Assembly: GCA_021307345.1 (NCBI GenBank)
Contig: CP089930.1
Location: 3,162,001 to 3,226,000, forward strand
Reading direction: 5' to 3'
Source: Escherichia coli
Lineage (GTDB): Bacteria; Pseudomonadota; Gammaproteobacteria; Enterobacterales; Enterobacteriaceae
Length of the DNA stretch: 64,000 bases
Part shown: positions 55,999 through 64,000 of the stretch, in pieces
How positions within the stretch are numbered: position 1 is the stretch's first letter
Layout: every line of letters starts with the position of its first letter
The notes under the pieces: model-generated
Told to the model about the DNA's origin: nothing
The model's input: the letters and a program-made list of their open reading frames with translations, nothing else
The model's database searches: none
Made by a program: the position numbers and the translations under genes

Positions 55999-56396
55999 TG
56001 TTGAAATTCATGCTGGATACCAATATCTGTATTTTCACTATTAAGAATAAACCAGTACATGTCAGGGATCGCTTTAACCTGAATTCTGGCCGCATGTGTA
56101 TAAGTTCTGTAACATTGATGGAGCTTATCTATGGGGCAGAAAAAAGTCAGATGCCAGAACGCAATTTAGCGGTGATTGAAGGTTTCGTATCTCGTTTGGA
56201 AGTGCTTGATTATGATAGTGCTGCTGCGACGCATACTGGGCAAATCAGAGCCGAGCTTGCCCGGCAGGGAAGGCCCGTTGGACCTTTTGACCAGATGATA
56301 GCGGGACATGCTCGCAGTCGCGGTTTGATTGTGGTTACCAACAATACCCGAGAGTTTGAGCGAGTAGCGGGAATCAGACTAGAAGACTGGAGCTAA
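55998..56396 (+). CDS. vapC: Toxin VapC, PIN-domain RNase
   Basis: The 132-residue PIN-domain toxin has acidic metal ligands D7 (FMLDTN), E42 (LMELIYG) and D98 (PFDQMIAGHA). Enteric VapC of this type cuts initiator tRNA-fMet in the anticodon loop and stops translation. Length and motifs are complete, so it should be active when VapB is lost. The pair is an accessory insertion between purC and ypfJ. Confidence 0.93.
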   Translation: MLKFMLDTNICIFTIKNKPVHVRDRFNLNSGRMCISSVTLMELIYGAEKSQMPERNLAVIEGFVSRLEVLDYDSAAATHTGQIRAELARQGRPVGPFDQMIAGHARSRGLIVVTNNTREFERVAGIRLEDWS

Positions 56397-56542
56397 CATT
56401 CTCTTTTACTTCTAACATTCGTAAATTATATAACGAGGAATGAAGCCTTAATTCCTCCATCATTTCCTCCCGTTTTTCTGTGGTAATCTTCCTCTGAAGC
56501 ACCTACGATCATCACTATAATGAATATATTGTTGAGGTATCT

Positions 56543-57406
56543 ATGCGCTGGCAAGGGCGTCGTGAAAGTGACAATGTTGAAGACAGGCGAAACAGCTCTG
56601 GTGGTCCGTCAATGGGCGGTCCCGGTTTCCGTCTGCCAAGCGGTAAAGGTGGGCTGATTTTACTGGTAGTGGTGCTGGTTGCTGGCTACTATGGTGTTGA
56701 TTTAACTGGGTTGATGACCGGACAGCCGATTTCTCAACAGCAATCAACGCGCTCAATTAGCCCAAATGAAGATGAAGCAGCAAAATTCACCTCGGTAATT
56801 CTGGCAACCACGGAAGACACCTGGGGACAGCAATTCGAGAAGATGGGTAAGACTTATCAGCAACCGAAGCTGGTGATGTATCGCGGAATGACACGCACCG
56901 GTTGCGGCGCCGGACAGTCCATTATGGGGCCGTTCTATTGCCCGGCGGATGGTACGGTCTATATCGATCTCTCTTTCTATGATGACATGAAAGACAAACT
57001 GGGCGCGGATGGTGATTTCGCTCAGGGATACGTTATCGCCCATGAAGTCGGTCATCATGTGCAGAAACTGTTAGGCATTGAACCGAAAGTCCGTCAATTG
57101 CAACAAAACGCGACGCAGGCGGAAGTGAACCGCTTATCTGTGCGTATGGAACTCCAGGCCGACTGTTTTGCCGGTGTCTGGGGGCACAGTATGCAGCAAC
57201 AAGGCGTTCTGGAAACTGGCGATCTGGAAGAGGCGCTGAATGCGGCGCAAGCCATCGGCGATGACCGCTTACAGCAGCAAAGTCAGGGGCGGGTAGTGCC
57301 GGACAGCTTTACTCATGGTACATCCCAACAACGCTATAGCTGGTTTAAACGTGGTTTCGACAGCGGCGATCCGGCACAATGCAATACTTTCGGTAAAAGC
57401 ATTTAA
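56543..57406 (+). CDS. ypfJ: Putative membrane-anchored zinc metalloprotease YpfJ
   Basis: The 287-residue protein has a basic cytoplasmic N-terminus, one membrane span (about 33-48, [16 protein letters not shown]) and a periplasmic domain with HEVGHH (in [11 protein letters not shown]) and a distal Glu ligand in [11 protein letters not shown]. It belongs to the neutral zinc metallopeptidase family (PF04228). Its substrate is unknown. tmcA follows 14 bp downstream, so the two are probably cotranscribed. Confidence 0.93.
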   Translation: MRWQGRRESDNVEDRRNSSGGPSMGGPGFRLPSGKGGLILLVVVLVAGYYGVDLTGLMTGQPISQQQSTRSISPNEDEAAKFTSVILATTEDTWGQQFEKMGKTYQQPKLVMYRGMTRTGCGAGQSIMGPFYCPADGTVYIDLSFYDDMKDKLGADGDFAQGYVIAHEVGHHVQKLLGIEPKVRQLQQNATQAEVNRLSVRMELQADCFAGVWGHSMQQQGVLETGDLEEALNAAQAIGDDRLQQQSQGRVVPDSFTHGTSQQRYSWFKRGFDSGDPAQCNTFGKSI

Positions 57407-57420
57407 CTTTCGGGGCAGGG

Positions 57421-59436
57421 ATGGCTGAACTGACCGCGCTACACACATTAACAGCGCAAATGAAACGCGAAGGGATTCGCCGCCTGTTGGTGTTGAGCGG
57501 GGATGCGTGCTGGTGCTGTGAACATGCACTCAAATTGCGTGACGCATTACCTGGCGACTGGCTGTGGGTATCGCCGCAGCCAACTTCTGAAAACCACTGT
57601 ACGCCAGCGGCGCTACAAACTTTACTTGGGCGCGAGTTCCAGCATGCGGTATTCGATGCTCGCCAGGGCTTTGATGCCGCAGCCTTTGCGGCGCTTGGTG
57701 GAACGCTGAAAGCGGGCAGTTGGCTGGTTTTGTTACTCCCTGTATGGGAAGAATGGGAAAACCATCCCGATGCTGATTCGCTGCGCTGGAGTGATTGCGC
57801 CAGTCCCATCGCTACACCGCATTTTGTCCAGCATCTCAAACGCGTACTTACGGCGGATAACGACGCTATCCTCTGGCGGCAAAATCAACCGTTCACGTTG
57901 GCGCATTTTGCTCCCCGTACTGACTGGCAATCCGCTACCGGCGCACCGCAACCAGAACAACAACAGATACTACAACAGCTTCTGACTATGCCACCGGGCG
58001 TGGCAGCGGTAACTGCTGCGCGCGGACGCGGTAAGTCGGCGCTGGCAGGGCAACTCATTTCCCGTATCGCTGGCAGTGCGATAGTCACTGCGCCTGCGAG
58101 AGCCGCAACGAATGTGCTGGCACAATTTGCCGGAGAGAAGTTTCGTTTTGTTGCGCCGGATGCATTGCTGTCCAGTGATGAAAAAGCTGATTGGCTGGTT
58201 GTCGATGAAGCTGCTGCAATACCCGCCCCACTATTACATCAACTGGTATCACGCTTTCCGCGTACTTTGTTAACCACTACGGTGCAGGGCTATGAAGGCA
58301 CCGGGCGTGGCTTTTTGCTGAAATTTTGCGCCCGCTTCCCGCATTTGCAGCGTTTTGAATTGCAACAGCCGATCCGCTGGGCGCAGGGATGCCCGCTGGA
58401 AAAAATGGTTAGCGAGGCACTGGTTTTTGACGATGAAACCTTCACGCGCGTACCACAAGGCAAGATCACCATTTCTGCATTTGAACAGACTTCATGGCGA
58501 AGCAAACCAGAAACGCCGTTAAAGGTTTACCAGTTATTGTCTGGTGCGCACTACCGGACTTCACCGCTGGATTTACGCCGGATGATGGACGCGCCTGGAC
58601 AACATTTTTTACAAGCTGCTTGCGAAAACGAGATTGCCGGGGCGCTGTGGCTGGTGGATGAGGGGGGATTATCTGAAGAGCTCAGTCAGGCGGTATGGGC
58701 GGGTTTTCGTCGCCCGCGTGGCAACCTGGTGGCTCAGTCGCTGGCGGCACACGGTAGCAATCCACTGGCAGCAACGTTACGCGGACGGCGTGTCAGCCGC
58801 ATTGCCGTCCATCCGGCGCGTCAGCGGGAAGGTACAGGGCAGCAACTTATTGCTGACGCTGTGCAATATATGCATGGCCTCGACTATCTTTCGGTGAGTT
58901 TTGGCTACACCGAGGAATTATGGCGTTTCTGGCAACGCTGCGGTTTTGTGCTGGTACGGATGGGTAATCATCGCGAAGCCAGTAGCGGCTGTTATACGGC
59001 GATGGCACTATTACCCATTAGCGAAGCGGGTAAACAATTGGCAGAATGTGAGCATTATCGTTTACGCCGCGACGCACAAATTCTCTCGCAATGGAATGGT
59101 GAAAGCATCTCGGTTGATCCGTTAAACGATATCATGCTTTCTGATAATGACTGGCTTGAACTGGCCGGTTTTGCTTTCGCCCATCGTCCCCTTTTAACGT
59201 CGTTAGGTTGTTTAACACGCCTGCTGCAAACCAGTGAACGGGCATTACCGGCGCTGCGAGGACGGTTGCAGAAAAACGTCAGCGACGCGCAGTTATGTAC
59301 CACACTTAAACTTTCAGGCCGTAAGGCATTGCTGGTTTGCCAACGCGAAGAAGCCGCGCAGGCGCTATTCGCACTTGATGATGTCCGCACTGAACGCCTG
59401 CGCAATCGCATAACACAATGGCAATTTTTTCACTGA
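57421..59436 (+). CDS. tmcA: tRNA(Met) cytidine acetyltransferase TmcA
   Basis: TmcA makes N4-acetylcytidine at the wobble base C34 of elongator tRNA-Met using acetyl-CoA and ATP or GTP. The 671 residues include an N-terminal domain, an RNA-helicase-like ATPase with P-loop AARGRGKSALAG and DEAA (WLVVDEAAAIP), and a GNAT acetyltransferase domain (RRVSRIAVHPARQREGTGQQ). A C-terminal tRNA-binding tail follows. The ATG lies close behind GGGGCAGGG. Confidence 0.97.
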   Translation: MAELTALHTLTAQMKREGIRRLLVLSGDACWCCEHALKLRDALPGDWLWVSPQPTSENHCTPAALQTLLGREFQHAVFDARQGFDAAAFAALGGTLKAGSWLVLLLPVWEEWENHPDADSLRWSDCASPIATPHFVQHLKRVLTADNDAILWRQNQPFTLAHFAPRTDWQSATGAPQPEQQQILQQLLTMPPGVAAVTAARGRGKSALAGQLISRIAGSAIVTAPARAATNVLAQFAGEKFRFVAPDALLSSDEKADWLVVDEAAAIPAPLLHQLVSRFPRTLLTTTVQGYEGTGRGFLLKFCARFPHLQRFELQQPIRWAQGCPLEKMVSEALVFDDETFTRVPQGKITISAFEQTSWRSKPETPLKVYQLLSGAHYRTSPLDLRRMMDAPGQHFLQAACENEIAGALWLVDEGGLSEELSQAVWAGFRRPRGNLVAQSLAAHGSNPLAATLRGRRVSRIAVHPARQREGTGQQLIADAVQYMHGLDYLSVSFGYTEELWRFWQRCGFVLVRMGNHREASSGCYTAMALLPISEAGKQLAECEHYRLRRDAQILSQWNGESISVDPLNDIMLSDNDWLELAGFAFAHRPLLTSLGCLTRLLQTSERALPALRGRLQKNVSDAQLCTTLKLSGRKALLVCQREEAAQALFALDDVRTERLRNRITQWQFFH

Positions 59437-59509
59437 CTCCTTCAATTTTCTCCCATGGTCATTGTGAGTCAGCGGCGTAAAATTAATGACATCAGTTAAG
59501 GAGTTCGCC

Positions 59510-60208
59510 ATGAAACATGACCATTTTGTTGTTCAAAGCCCGGATAAACCTGCCCAACAGTTGTTACTGCTTTTCCACGGTGTCGGGGATAACCCGGTGG
59601 CAATGGGGGAAATCGGTAGCTGGTTTGCACCGTTGTTTCCAGATGCGCTGGTGGTAAGTGTCGGTGGTGCTGAGCCGAGCGGTAATCCGGCAGGGCGTCA
59701 ATGGTTTTCGGTGCAGGGCGTAACGGAAGAGAATCGCCAGGCGCGGGTGGATGCCATCATGCCGACGTTTATTGAGACAGTACGCTACTGGCAGAAACAG
59801 AGCGGAGTAGGGGCTAACGCCACGGCGCTGATCGGGTTCTCACAAGGGGCCATTATGGCGCTGGAGAGTATTAAAGCCGAACCGGGACTTGCCTCACGCG
59901 TCATCGCCTTTAACGGACGCTATGCCAGCCTGCCGAAAACGGCTTCTACTGCTACAACAATTCACCTGATCCACGGTGGTGAAGATCCGGTTATCGATCT
60001 GGCTCACGCGGTTGCGGCGCAGGAAGCGTTAATTAACGCCGGTGGAGATGTGACGCTGGATATCGTGGAGGATTTAGGTCATGCGATCGATAATCGCAGT
60101 ATGCAATTTGCCCTGGATCACTTGCGTTATACCATTCCGAAACATTACTTCGACGAGGCGTTAAGCGGCGGTAAGCCTGGCGATGATGATGTGATTGAAA
60201 TGATGTAA
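59510..60208 (+). CDS. ypfH: Esterase/acylhydrolase YpfH
   Basis: This alpha/beta hydrolase of 232 residues (ATG at 59510 after AAGGAG) has the nucleophile elbow GFSQGAI, an oxyanion region LLFHGVGDNP, and the acid/base pair in HGGEDPVID and EDLGHAID. It belongs to the carboxylesterase/phospholipase family and has shown esterase activity on short-chain esters. Its physiological substrate is unknown. It is monocistronic by appearance, with REP elements downstream. Confidence 0.94.
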   Translation: MKHDHFVVQSPDKPAQQLLLLFHGVGDNPVAMGEIGSWFAPLFPDALVVSVGGAEPSGNPAGRQWFSVQGVTEENRQARVDAIMPTFIETVRYWQKQSGVGANATALIGFSQGAIMALESIKAEPGLASRVIAFNGRYASLPKTASTATTIHLIHGGEDPVIDLAHAVAAQEALINAGGDVTLDIVEDLGHAIDNRSMQFALDHLRYTIPKHYFDEALSGGKPGDDDVIEMM

Positions 60209-60216
60209 AAGACAGG

Positions 60217-60326
60217 TGCCGGACGCGTAGGCCGGATAAGGCGTTCACGCCGCATCCGGCTATGATGCCTGATGCGACGCTGACGCGTCTTATCCGGCCT
60301 ACGGTTGAGCGCCAGACATTATCCGG
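60217..60326. repeat. REP/BIME cluster between ypfH and ypfN
   Basis: Three REP-like palindromic units (GCCGGACGCGTAGGCCGGATAAGGCG..., GCCGCATCCGGC, ...TTATCCGGCCTACGG and ATTATCCGGCCCC) lie between convergent ypfH and ypfN. Confidence 0.8.
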
Positions 60327-60336
60327 CCCCTCCAGC

Positions 60337-60537
60337 TTACTTCTTCGGTTGATCCTTCTTCGGCCAGTCGTCGTCATCGTCCCATTTATCGTTGAAATCA
60401 CGATGCGGGGGAAGCTCCGGCTTGTTGGCGAGAAATTTCTTATGGTCGACGCGCTTGAGATCTTTGATAACATTCAGCAGGACGCCCACCAAAAAGACAA
60501 TTACCAGAATCCACCAATATTTAGCCAGCCAGTCCAT
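60337..60537 (-). CDS. ypfN: Small inner membrane protein YpfN
   Basis: The 66-residue form (ATG at 60537, AGAGGAAAAAAG upstream) has one membrane span (about 6-26, [18 protein letters not shown]) and an acidic, lysine-rich tail ([14 protein letters not shown]). It matches the UPF0370 family protein YpfN of unknown function. It lies 27 bp downstream of dapE and is likely cotranscribed. Confidence 0.9.
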
Positions 60538-60564
60538 GCTTTTTTCCTCTTGCAGAACCACTCA

Positions 60565-61692
60565 TCAGGCGACGAGCTGTTCCATGATACGTTGATACAT
60601 ACGGGCAAGTAGCTGCAGGTCGGCAGCGTTCACACATTCATTAATTTTATGAATAGTGGCATTGACCGGCCCAAGTTCCACCACCTGCGCCCCCATGCGG
60701 GCAATAAAGCGCCCGTCGGACGTTCCGCCTGTGGTCAGTAGCTGCGGTTTAATTTCATTATAGTGCTCAACCGCGTTGACGACCGCATCTACCAGTTTAC
60801 CGCGCGCAGTCAAAAATGGCTGCCCGGAAAGCCACCAATCGACCGTATAACGCAGTTGATGTTTTTCAAGCAGGGTAAGCACCTGTGTTTTGATCATTTC
60901 ATCAGTAAGTTCGGTGCTAAAGCGGAAGTTAAACTGTACAAACAGCTCACCCGGAATGACATTATTACTGCCAGTACCCGCCTGAATATTGGCTATTTGC
61001 ATACTGGTTGCCGGGAAAAACTCATTGCCCTGATCCCACTCGATAGCCACTAACTCATTGAGGAAAGGGGCTGCACGATGTACAGGGTTATCTGCAAGGT
61101 GTGGGTAGGCCACATGCCCTTGCACGCCATGAATAGTAAGGTTACAGGTCAACGATCCGCGACGGCCATTTTTCACTACATCACCGACCACTTCGATACT
61201 CGATGGTTCACCAACCAGGCAGTAATCCAGCCGTTCACGGCGTGCCATTAAGGTTTCGACCACTTTGACCGTGCCGTTGTGGGCGCTGGCTTCTTCGTCT
61301 GAGGTGATCAGAAACGCCAGTCGACCTTTATGGTTGGGATGTTGAGCGACAAAGCGTTCTGCTGCTACCACCATCGCCGCCAGCGACCCTTTCATATCTG
61401 CCGCGCCGCGCCCGAATAACATACCGTCGCGAATGGTCGGTTCAAATGGTGGATTGATCCAACGGTCGGCATCGCCAGGCGGTACAACGTCGGTATGTCC
61501 GGCAAAGGCTAACGTTTCTCCCTGTCCACGCCACGCCCAAAAATTCTGCGTATCCGCAAAGTCCATGCGTTCGATGGTAAAACCGATCGCCTGTAAACGT
61601 TCGGTAATGATTGCCTGACATCCTGCGTCATCAGGACTTAAGGATGGGCGGCGAATAAGCTGCTGTGTCAGCTCAATAACCGGACACGACAT
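60565..61692 (-). CDS. dapE: Succinyl-diaminopimelate desuccinylase
   Basis: DapE cleaves N-succinyl-LL-diaminopimelate to LL-DAP and succinate in lysine and murein precursor synthesis. The 375-residue dizinc M20 enzyme shows metal and catalytic residues in [33 protein letters not shown] and EPSS, and a final His near the C-terminus in NATIHKINE. It starts 4 bp after yffB and precedes ypfN, forming a yffB-dapE-ypfN set. Confidence 0.98.
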   Translation of the reverse strand: MSCPVIELTQQLIRRPSLSPDDAGCQAIITERLQAIGFTIERMDFADTQNFWAWRGQGETLAFAGHTDVVPPGDADRWINPPFEPTIRDGMLFGRGAADMKGSLAAMVVAAERFVAQHPNHKGRLAFLITSDEEASAHNGTVKVVETLMARRERLDYCLVGEPSSIEVVGDVVKNGRRGSLTCNLTIHGVQGHVAYPHLADNPVHRAAPFLNELVAIEWDQGNEFFPATSMQIANIQAGTGSNNVIPGELFVQFNFRFSTELTDEMIKTQVLTLLEKHQLRYTVDWWLSGQPFLTARGKLVDAVVNAVEHYNEIKPQLLTTGGTSDGRFIARMGAQVVELGPVNATIHKINECVNAADLQLLARMYQRIMEQLVA

Positions 61693-61695
61693 AGA

Positions 61696-62430
<735 letters not shown>

Positions 62431-62490
62431 ATGATTGAACGTGAACTGGGGAACTGGAAAGACTTTATCGAAGTTATGCTTCGCAAGTAA
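62431..62490 (+). CDS. ypfM: Very small protein YpfM
   Basis: ATG at 62431 opens 19 codons (MIERELGNWKDFIEVMLRK, then TAA) behind AAGAGAGG. The sequence matches the verified E. coli small protein YpfM, of unknown function. It is acidic and amphipathic, with no export signal. Confidence 0.9.
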   Translation: MIERELGNWKDFIEVMLRK

Positions 62491-62552
62491 TTACCAGGAC
62501 AGAAGGTAAAATGAAAGAACCTGATGAACAGGTTCTTTATCAGAAAGTTGAA

Positions 62553-62586
62553 AAAGGCGACACGTTGGCATGTCGCCTTTTTTATT
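62553..62586. terminator. Bidirectional terminator between ypfM and acrD
   Basis: AAAGGCGACA (62553-62562) pairs with TGTCGCCTTT (62571-62580), flanked by T-run TTTTATT on one side and an A-run on the other, so it works for both convergent transcripts. Confidence 0.9.
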
Positions 62587-62588
62587 GC

Positions 62589-63995
62589 TTATTCCGGGCG
62601 TGGCTTCAGAGGGAAACGACGGCGTACCAGCACAAAGAACAGCGGCACGAAGTAAATCGCCAGAATGGTGGCGGAGATCATTCCCCCCATTACGCCAGTA
62701 CCCACCGCATGTTGACCACCGGAACCGGCACCGCTGCTGATTGCCATCGGCAGTACGCCGAAGATAAACGCCAGCGAGGTCATCAGTATCGGGCGTAAAC
62801 GCTGGCGGCAGGCATAAAGCGTCGCTTCAAACAGGTCGTGACCTTTTTGGTTCATCTCGTTAGCGAACTCGACAATGAGGATGGCGTTTTTCGCCGATAA
62901 ACCAATGACCGTTAATAAACCCACCTGGAAGTAAACGTCGTTTTCCAGCCCGCGCATCCAGGTTGCCAGCAGCGCGCCGATAACTCCCAGCGGTACAACC
63001 AGCATTACCGAGAACGGTACTGACCAACTTTCATAAAGTGCAGCCAGACACAGGAATACCACCAGCAATGAAATGGCATACAGCGCCGGAGCTTGCGCAC
63101 CGGAAAGTCGTTCCTGGTACGACATCGCCGTCCACTCCAGTCCAAAGCCGTTCGGCAACTGCTTCACTAACGATTCCATAATATCCATCGCTGTACCCGT
63201 ACTGACGCCCGGTGCGGCTTCCCCGACAATCTCTACCGCAGAATAGCCGTTATAGCGTTCCAGACGCGGCGAACCTGTCTCCCAGCGAGAGGTCGCGAAG
63301 GCAGAGAAGGGCACCATCCCACCGTCTTTGTTACGCACATACCACAGGTTGATATCATCCGGCAGCATCCGATACGGCGCGGCGGCCTGCACATAGACTT
63401 TCTTCACGCGACCGCGATCCATAAAGTCATTTACATAGCTTGAACCCCACGCGGTTTGCAGCGTGTCGTTAATATCGTCAATGGCAACGCCCAGCGCCTG
63501 AGCTTTACGTTGGTCGATATCAATCTGCAACTGCGGACTGTCATCAAGACCGTTATGGCGCACGCGGGTTAATTCCGGATTTTCCGCTGCCAGCGCCAGC
63601 AACTGGTTACGTGCAGCCATCAGCGCATCGTGACCCGCTCCGGCGTGATCCTGCAACTCCATATCAAAACCCGCAGAACTGCCAAGACCGCTAATTGCCG
63701 GCGGGCTGCTGGCGATAACGCGGGCTTCTTTAATCTTATTAAATTCTTTCGTTGCACGTTCGATAATGGCAAACGAAGTGCCGGTCTTACTGTCGCGCTC
63801 ACTCCAGTCTTTCAGGCGGATAAACATACGCGCCACGTTTTGCCCGTTGCCGCCAGGGCCTGAACCGACCGTGGCAAATACCGACGTGATATTGTCTTTC
63901 TCATGAGTGAAGTAATACTTCTCGATCTGTTCCACCACTTTCAGCGTCTGTTGCTGGGTCGAACCGCTGGGTAGCTGCACCGACGTGGTGAACAT
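62589..63995 (-). CDS. acrD: Multidrug efflux pump AcrD, C-terminal part (cut by window edge)
   Basis: AcrD is an RND proton antiporter that expels aminoglycosides and other amphiphilic drugs with AcrA and TolC. About 468 residues of ~1,037 are present; the frame runs off the window edge, so the Met at 63995 is not the true start. The large periplasmic loop ([21 protein letters not shown]) is followed by the last membrane block ([78 protein letters not shown]). The end LKPRPE fits AcrD rather than AcrB. Confidence 0.93.
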   Translation of the reverse strand: MFTTSVQLPSGSTQQQTLKVVEQIEKYYFTHEKDNITSVFATVGSGPGGNGQNVARMFIRLKDWSERDSKTGTSFAIIERATKEFNKIKEARVIASSPPAISGLGSSAGFDMELQDHAGAGHDALMAARNQLLALAAENPELTRVRHNGLDDSPQLQIDIDQRKAQALGVAIDDINDTLQTAWGSSYVNDFMDRGRVKKVYVQAAAPYRMLPDDINLWYVRNKDGGMVPFSAFATSRWETGSPRLERYNGYSAVEIVGEAAPGVSTGTAMDIMESLVKQLPNGFGLEWTAMSYQERLSGAQAPALYAISLLVVFLCLAALYESWSVPFSVMLVVPLGVIGALLATWMRGLENDVYFQVGLLTVIGLSAKNAILIVEFANEMNQKGHDLFEATLYACRQRLRPILMTSLAFIFGVLPMAISSGAGSGGQHAVGTGVMGGMISATILAIYFVPLFFVLVRRRFPLKPRPE

Positions 63996-64000
63996 GCCAC

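Overview
The window is chromosome from an enterobacterium that is almost certainly Escherichia coli or a very close Escherichia. The core genes match E. coli proteins in length and order: pbpC-ndk-rlmN-rodZ-ispG-hisS-yfgM-bamB-der, xseA/guaBA, yfgIHG-yfgF, ppx-ppk, purMN/upp-uraA-hda, yfgD-bepA/perM, bcp-gcvR/dapA-bamC-purC, ypfJ-tmcA-ypfH, ypfN-dapE-yffB/ypfM and the end of acrD. REP/BIME palindromes between core genes fit the same assignment. Identification is from recognised protein sequences; no database search was run.

Layout: 1-10,070 is core (cell wall, nucleotide balance, 23S rRNA/tRNA methylation, cell shape, isoprenoid synthesis, histidyl-tRNA synthesis, outer membrane assembly, ribosome biogenesis). 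About 10,118-19,521 is an integrated mobile element between der and yfgJ. It has a tyrosine integrase, two AlpA-type regulators, a second DNA-binding protein, an HUH rolling-circle-type replication initiator, and a low-GC two-gene cargo on the minus strand. That cargo pairs an AAA+ McrB-like protein carrying a long coiled coil with a DUF2357/PD-(D/E)XK nuclease-like protein. This pair looks like a McrBC-related (type IV-like) defence system and is the most interesting content of the window.

19,666-30,636 holds yfgJ and a sinH-sinI-ratA island, related to the Salmonella CS54 island. sinH, encoding an intimin-like inverse autotransporter, is broken by a complete 768-bp IS1 with a perfect 9-bp target duplication. 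sinI and the 2,149-residue ratA remain open. The three proteins share modules, which suggests one secretion/adhesion system whose outer membrane barrel has been lost in this strain.

30,705-64,000 returns to core. It covers exonuclease VII, GMP synthesis, envelope and c-di-GMP genes, polyphosphate metabolism, purine synthesis (three PurR-type operators are visible), uracil salvage, control of DNA replication (hda), outer membrane proteostasis (bepA, bamC), peroxide defence, lysine synthesis (dapA, dapE), tRNA acetylation and drug efflux (acrD, cut by the window edge). One accessory unit, a vapBC toxin-antitoxin pair, sits between purC and ypfJ. No rRNA, tRNA or CRISPR array was seen.
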